The notes under the pieces: generated by a model
The model's input: only the letters and a program-made list of their open reading frames with translations
What the model was told of the DNA's origin: nothing
The model's database searches: none
Position numbers and translations under genes: made by a program
Part shown: piece after piece, positions 59,306-64,000 of the stretch
How the letters are laid out: the number at the start of each line of letters is the position of its first letter
How positions within the stretch are numbered: the first letter of the stretch is position 1
Source: Planococcus citri
Taxonomy: Eukaryota; Arthropoda; Insecta; Hemiptera; Pseudococcidae
Reading direction: 5' to 3'
Length of the DNA stretch: 64,000 nucleotides
Assembly (NCBI RefSeq): GCF_950023065.1
Contig: NC_088680.1
Coordinates: forward strand, 20,324,559 to 20,388,558

Positions 59306-61578
59306 AGAGAATGTAAGAACACTGGTTTACCAAAACAAGGTTTACCCTTATCCTGGGAGAGAATGAAGTGTACTTCAAGGAAAGTTCATTTTTAGGTTTA
59401 CCTTTGGTAAATCTTCGCCTTGATTTCATTATAGGTATTTCTTTTCATCAGGGTTTACTCTCGAGTAAACATGCATCGTAACATTCCTTGAAATCAAGTG
59501 ATCGATTCGTCGGGGTTTACTCCGAAGTAAACATGCATCCTAACATTCCTTGAAGTTTTCATGAGGGTTTACTCCTAAGTAAACATGTAAACATGGTAAC
59601 ATTCCTTGGAATTATTTTTCGTCGGGGTTTACTCCTGAATAAACATGCATGTTAACATTCCTTTTTGAATCGAATAATATAGGTACTTGGTAGTTGGTGT
59701 TGACTTCGTGTATAATAGGTACCATTTATGATACAATTAAATGACAGAAAAAATTCAAGCAAAGAAAGTGAATTTCGTTGGTGATGCCGTTGATACCTCA
59801 TGTGTGACACGACACTTTGCAAAAAAAAAAATTATGAAAGCAGCATGGTCCTATTCGGTATGATTTTGTAATTATTAAAGAGAGGTTAGGTTAAGGTTAG
59901 GTTAAATGCTGATATGTTAATATTGAGGGAGGGCGCGAAGCGCCCGACCGAATAAGTGCAGAGTGAGCGAAGCGAGCTCTTGCTCCGAGTGCGGCCCTTG
60001 AGGGGCCGCGAGCAGAGATGCTAAGTTACCGGTAATTTATAATTGGGTAACTTACCAGTAACTTACCTGTAAGTTACCGGTAATTTAAGTAACTTATAAA
60101 TTTTCACTGAAATGGTTCTGAACATCAGAATTAAGATGAAGGTTACCTTGAAATTATCCATAACATCCAACAACTGACAGAAATGGATAGGGACTTGTGT
60201 AGATGTCAGATGTCCCATTTTTGCGCCTTTGGGCTTGGGCAATACAAAAATTGCTGCCCCTTGCTTTCAAATTACCAAAAAATTCCTAATCAGAGTGCAC
60301 CAGCATTTTCTATTACAAAAAGAGAACTGAGAAGAGAAGAGAACTGTATTAACCAGTTGCAAGAATGAAATTAAGGCAAAAAAAAAATTATGTTTTCTCA
60401 ATCTCAAGTAACACCAATCATTTCTCAAATTAAAGTTCAAACTTCAGAGCATTCAAATTTCAAATCAAACAAAAAAAACGAACACTTTTGAAGATTTGTA
60501 ATAGGTACCTATCTAGGTATTGAAAGTAGTCAAGTAATACAGTGTGCTTCAACAAAATTAAAATTTACAGCTTTATTTTACCTCACAATTCAATTCATTT
60601 TTTTTTTTTTGATTTTACAATTTATTATTTATAGGTCATCTCACAAGAAGTAGATATGTATGTACCTACTCTCTAAATTTGAAACAGTCAAATTTCACTG
60701 TTAAGAAGGCAAAATCCAAAATGTCATCACTGAAATAAACAGTGAAAAAGTACTGCAAAAGTCAGTTATTTAAAATTTTTTACTGCTGACCAAGCTGATC
60801 AGTGATCACAGTAGTTTTTCACTGATCAACACAGTACCTACCTACCTACCTACCTACCTACCTACCTACCTAAATAAATAATAATTCATTTTTGACTGAT
60901 CAGTAAATAATTCACTTTTGAATTTTGATTTGACTGATCAGATCAGAAAATTATTTACTGAAAAATGAAAATCCAGTCAAAAACTATAGTTTACAAGAAG
61001 CCAGAATGTTGTCATACCATACTCATACCCTACTGTTAAGTGCTATACAGTAAAATTTGACTCTTTTAAATTTAGAGAGTACAAATTGTAATTTGTTGTA
61101 TCTAGACAGCTACAGCAGTACATGCAAACATCAAAAATTACCCATGCCAACATTTCTGTTGAAAATTTATAAATTACCGCGGTAACTTATGGTAATTTAT
61201 GACATGGTAACTTACCGGTAACTTACCGGTAAGTTCTCGGGTAAGTTACCGCGGTAAGTTTCCATGCATCTCTGGCCGCGAGGGCGCGAAGCGCCCGATT
61301 CACGAGGAGTACTCGCGTAGCAAAAGTAGGAGATACGGACACGCGCGAGGCGAAGCCGAGCGCGCCCCCCAACACTGAAAACAAAATCTTATCTTACCAA
61401 ATGCATGATAAAATTAAAAATTTTGTCTGGGTTTACTCTCGAGTAAACATGCATGGTAACATTCCTTGAAATTTTCGTCGGGGTTTACCCCTAGGTAAAC
61501 CTGATCGTAACATTCCCTAAGGTACACGTTATTCTCGCCTGTGGGTGGTTTACCCGGAGGTAAACCAGAACATTCTCT
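59306..61578. mobile_element. Palindrome-rich DNA element, copy 3
   Basis: Third tandem copy. The first palindromic box here reads GTTTACTCTCGAGTAAAC, a perfect palindrome, through the C at 59462. Confidence 0.75.
60013..61274. mobile_element. Non-autonomous hAT-like element, copy 3
   Basis: Third tandem copy, with ends CAGAGATGC and GCATCTCTG and the same 8-bp flanks. Confidence 0.88.
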
Positions 61579-61606
61579 CTAAATTGACGCGTGTGAACAA
61601 AAACAC

Positions 61607-61666
61607 CTGTTGATAAGGTAAACTGGATACGTTAGTTTGTTCAATATGAGGGTGAGGCGGTTGCAG
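61607..61666 (-). promoter_or_regulatory. Conserved upstream module, K12 (displaced)
   Basis: Third copy of the 47171-47230 module, 2.7 kb from the K12 ATG. Confidence 0.7.
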
Positions 61667-61952
61667 CATTATGAAAACAATATTGAACAATTTTATTTTA
61701 TTTTTTAATTTTGTATTTTTATTTAAAATAGAACAGAACGATATTAAGAATAAATCTATGTGGTAAAAATAACACATAAACACAAAAGTATACTTTCTCA
61801 ATCATAAAAATAACAAATTGAGTAAGTACCTATACCCACAAAAGTAGAAAAAGGAAAAACAACTACTAATCGCAATCGCAACATTTATACAGGTACTTAA
61901 TAATATATATCTTAGTCTCAGTCTAGGATACTAATCCTACAGCGAAATGAGT

Positions 61953-63750
61953 TCAATCAGCATTAATTAAATCACCAAAACCTAAGGTCATATTAACGCC
62001 ATCAGCTTTAACGAACTGAGCTCGTTCCGGCAACTTTGGGATCTCGATCCACGTATTCAACTTGACATCATATTTCTCATTGTTAATGACTGGTCTTTTT
62101 CCAACAGCATAAATGAACCCATCACGATGAATTAGTTTATGCTTTGCTCTGGCTTCGTTCATGGGCTCCAGATCAGTTCTCCATTTTGTTGCCGTCACAT
62201 CGAAAATACTAAAAGTACTATGTAAAGTTCTATGCAAAATACTATCGCGATTGTTGCCTAAGATCGCTATTTTCCCATCGAATGCACACACGGTCGCATT
62301 TATGAGTTGAGAAGTGCTAGGGAATGCGATTAAATTTGTAATCTGAGGAGCGCGAGTATCGATTGATAAAATGTATCTATCATCAGACTCGGAATCGCTT
62401 TTTTTACATCCAACAATATGAATGACATTATTTAAAAATGCAACATCATACCAACCTGAATAATCATGCAGAACTGATTTCGATGAATTATCAAGTGAAG
62501 ATACTTTTTGCCACGTGTCTAGTTCACAATCGTAAACCCAAATCTTAGAATCGTAACAACGTTGGAAAAAGTAAATCACTTTTCCGACCCCTATCATTTC
62601 GTAACAATCATAAACAGAAAGTTCATTTGGCACTTGCAAATCACCTATTCTACTACCGTCTTCAAAACAAGAAAGAACGCATTTTCTATTTATACTTTCA
62701 GTTGCAAAATCTTGTGCTAAACAGTAAGTCTTCAGTCCTAGTGAACAAATTTGCGGTAAACAATAATCCATGGCTTGATAGTTTGATAGTGTGTAATTGC
62801 TGAATGACTCATTTAGCTTTAGTGTTCCCCATCCTTTAGCTCCACTTTTCACGTCAACAGTTTCCAAGTAAAGATTCAAGTTCAAATTACAATTATTATC
62901 AGATTGATTTTCATCTTCCGCACTTTCACTGTTATCTTCACTTCTCGCATCGACCACCAATTCAGCCAATGCAGATGTGAGATTTGTCTTAAAATTACAA
63001 ATCTGCATAAGTACCCTAATATCCTTGGCACTAGTGTGATTATATTTACACCATTTTATGATTACAGCGAGTAGATTATCATCCCGACCGCCATTAATGA
63101 CTACCACCGTTGATAATACTTCTTTCAAAATATCGTAGGGCAGATCCAAAAAGGCGTATGTTTTTTCCCAGTGAAACACGTCCAGTGCTAACCTCGTCAT
63201 ACATTTAACATATAATTCTTCAGCTCCAATAGTTTTCGCAAATGAACACGTATCAGGTAAGTAATGAACATGACCGACGTTCTTCGTGATACAGTCTACA
63301 CATGCGTTGAAAATCACATCAATTTGGAGCAAATGACTCGCTTTCAATATGAAATACACGTTTTCTGAAAGCAAGCGAATTCGCGTGGTATACATAGCGG
63401 ATAGCAAAATTTCCATTATTTCGGCATCGATGCCCTGAATGGGAATGACTTTCAAGCTGCTCTCTTTGAAATTTCCATTGAACATTACTTGAAAGTAAGT
63501 AGACGAAGCTGTCAAAATGAGACGATGACAAGGAAACAGAGTACCGTTCGTGTCGAGAGATACATCGCAAAACAGATTCTTTTTTCTATATTCGTTCATG
63601 GTGTCGAAAGCACCATTCTGGATGATATCTAGTTCTATCTCTACGGAAAAAACTGAAAAGAGAAGACGTTTTGGTATTGAGAATACTTGCAAATGCTTTG
63701 ATTTGATTAACGATTATGTGCTATAATAATCAATTGATCTTACCAGTCAT
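61953..63750 (-). CDS. K13: BTB-BACK-Kelch protein, same product as K9 and K11
   Basis: Exon 1 is 63750-63744 and exon 2 is 63652-61953, 568 residues, the same protein as K9 and K11. The promoter module expected by periodicity (about 64036) lies just outside the window. Confidence 0.93.
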
Positions 63751-64000
63751 TTTTCCAAATTGTAAATTATGAAACCGAACTCAGACGGCAGTAATCACTG
63801 AAACAATAAGAACTCTATGAAATTAGAGGTAAAGATCTGATTTTCAAAAGAAGAAATTTGAAGAAGCATGCAACTAGTAGTAGTCGGACATGATCATCTT
63901 CCAAATACTTACGATTGGCATTATTGTACAATTGAAGCAGAACGCAATTGAATTGATACGACGCAAAAATTTATATTGAGATATTGAAATGACTTGAAAA
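63751..64000. other. K13 upstream flank
   Basis: Matches 49315-49564 and 56533-56782. It contains the K13 leader with a TCAGT initiator-like site. Cut by the window end. Confidence 0.6.

Larger units (their letters stand above)
58052..64000. repeat. Tandem unit 3 of the 7218-bp repeat (cut by window end)
   Basis: 5949 bp of a further unit: the K12 BTB-BACK half, the spacer with both transposons, K13 and its upstream intron region. One difference from units 1 and 2 was noticed, C at 59462 (T at 52244 and 45026), in a GTTTACTC palindrome. Further units may follow outside the window. Confidence 0.88.

Noticed and set aside
1..64000. tRNA, rRNA, CRISPR or bacterial-type features
   Set aside because: None could be recognised; the gene structures are eukaryotic throughout.

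Overview
The window is eukaryotic nuclear DNA, almost certainly from an insect. It is AT-rich, genes have short GT-AG introns, a claudin-like junction gene and an EEF1E1 (AIMP3) gene are present, and TAGGTACCTAC-type short repeats are common. The overall look would fit a sap-feeding hemipteran such as a mealybug or scale insect. That placement is an inference from general appearance; nothing here fixes the species.

Region by region: (1) 1-13.2 kb is mostly non-coding. It holds a minisatellite built on the palindrome TTCGCGAA (about 690-1850), a repeat complex with CTGGAGGCTCCAG motifs (about 5.7-7.95 kb), and within that complex a long inverted repeat of about 400 bp arms (6694-7566). One candidate first coding exon is seen at 9807-9911 (-). 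(2) 13.3-16.7 kb holds three ordinary genes: a six-exon claudin-like gene (-), EEF1E1/AIMP3 (+, four coding exons) head-to-head with it, and a small secreted Lys-rich plus Gly/Tyr-rich protein (-) convergent with EEF1E1. (3) 17.4-64 kb is one head-to-tail array of thirteen BTB-BACK-Kelch (KLHL-type) genes, all on the minus strand, named K1-K13 here from left to right. Eleven look intact. K4 has a frameshift and K12 a nonsense codon.

The family falls into groups by sequence and gene structure. Group I (K1, K2, K4) has an uninterrupted reading frame. K3, K5, K6, K7 and K8-K13 have a tiny first coding exon (7-34 coding nt) followed by one large exon. The start codon lies in the small exon, so a plain open-reading-frame reading gives a false N-terminus. 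Upstream of nearly every gene sits a recognisable conserved module (TGATAA, then GTTAGTTTGTTCAATA-like, then GGCGGTTGC-like), a candidate shared control element.

The right third of the array is a very recent tandem triplication with an exact 7218-bp period: 43616-50833, 50834-58051 and 58052 to beyond the window. The repeat boundary falls inside the coding sequence of K8/K10/K12, so K10 and K12 have a BTB-BACK half identical to K8 but a different Kelch half. Each repeat carries a nested pair of transposable elements: a hAT-like non-autonomous element with an 8-bp target duplication, inside an older palindrome-rich element. The pair separates K8, K10 and K12 from their upstream module by about 2.7 kb. 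Smaller MITE-like insertions elsewhere can be dated against empty paralogous spacers.

By family knowledge, KLHL proteins are substrate adaptors of cullin-3 ubiquitin ligases: BTB-BACK binds CUL3 and the Kelch propeller binds the substrate. Here BTB-BACK and the last Kelch blades are well conserved while the middle blades vary. An array that keeps the ligase-binding part and diversifies the target-binding part is the most interesting system in the window.
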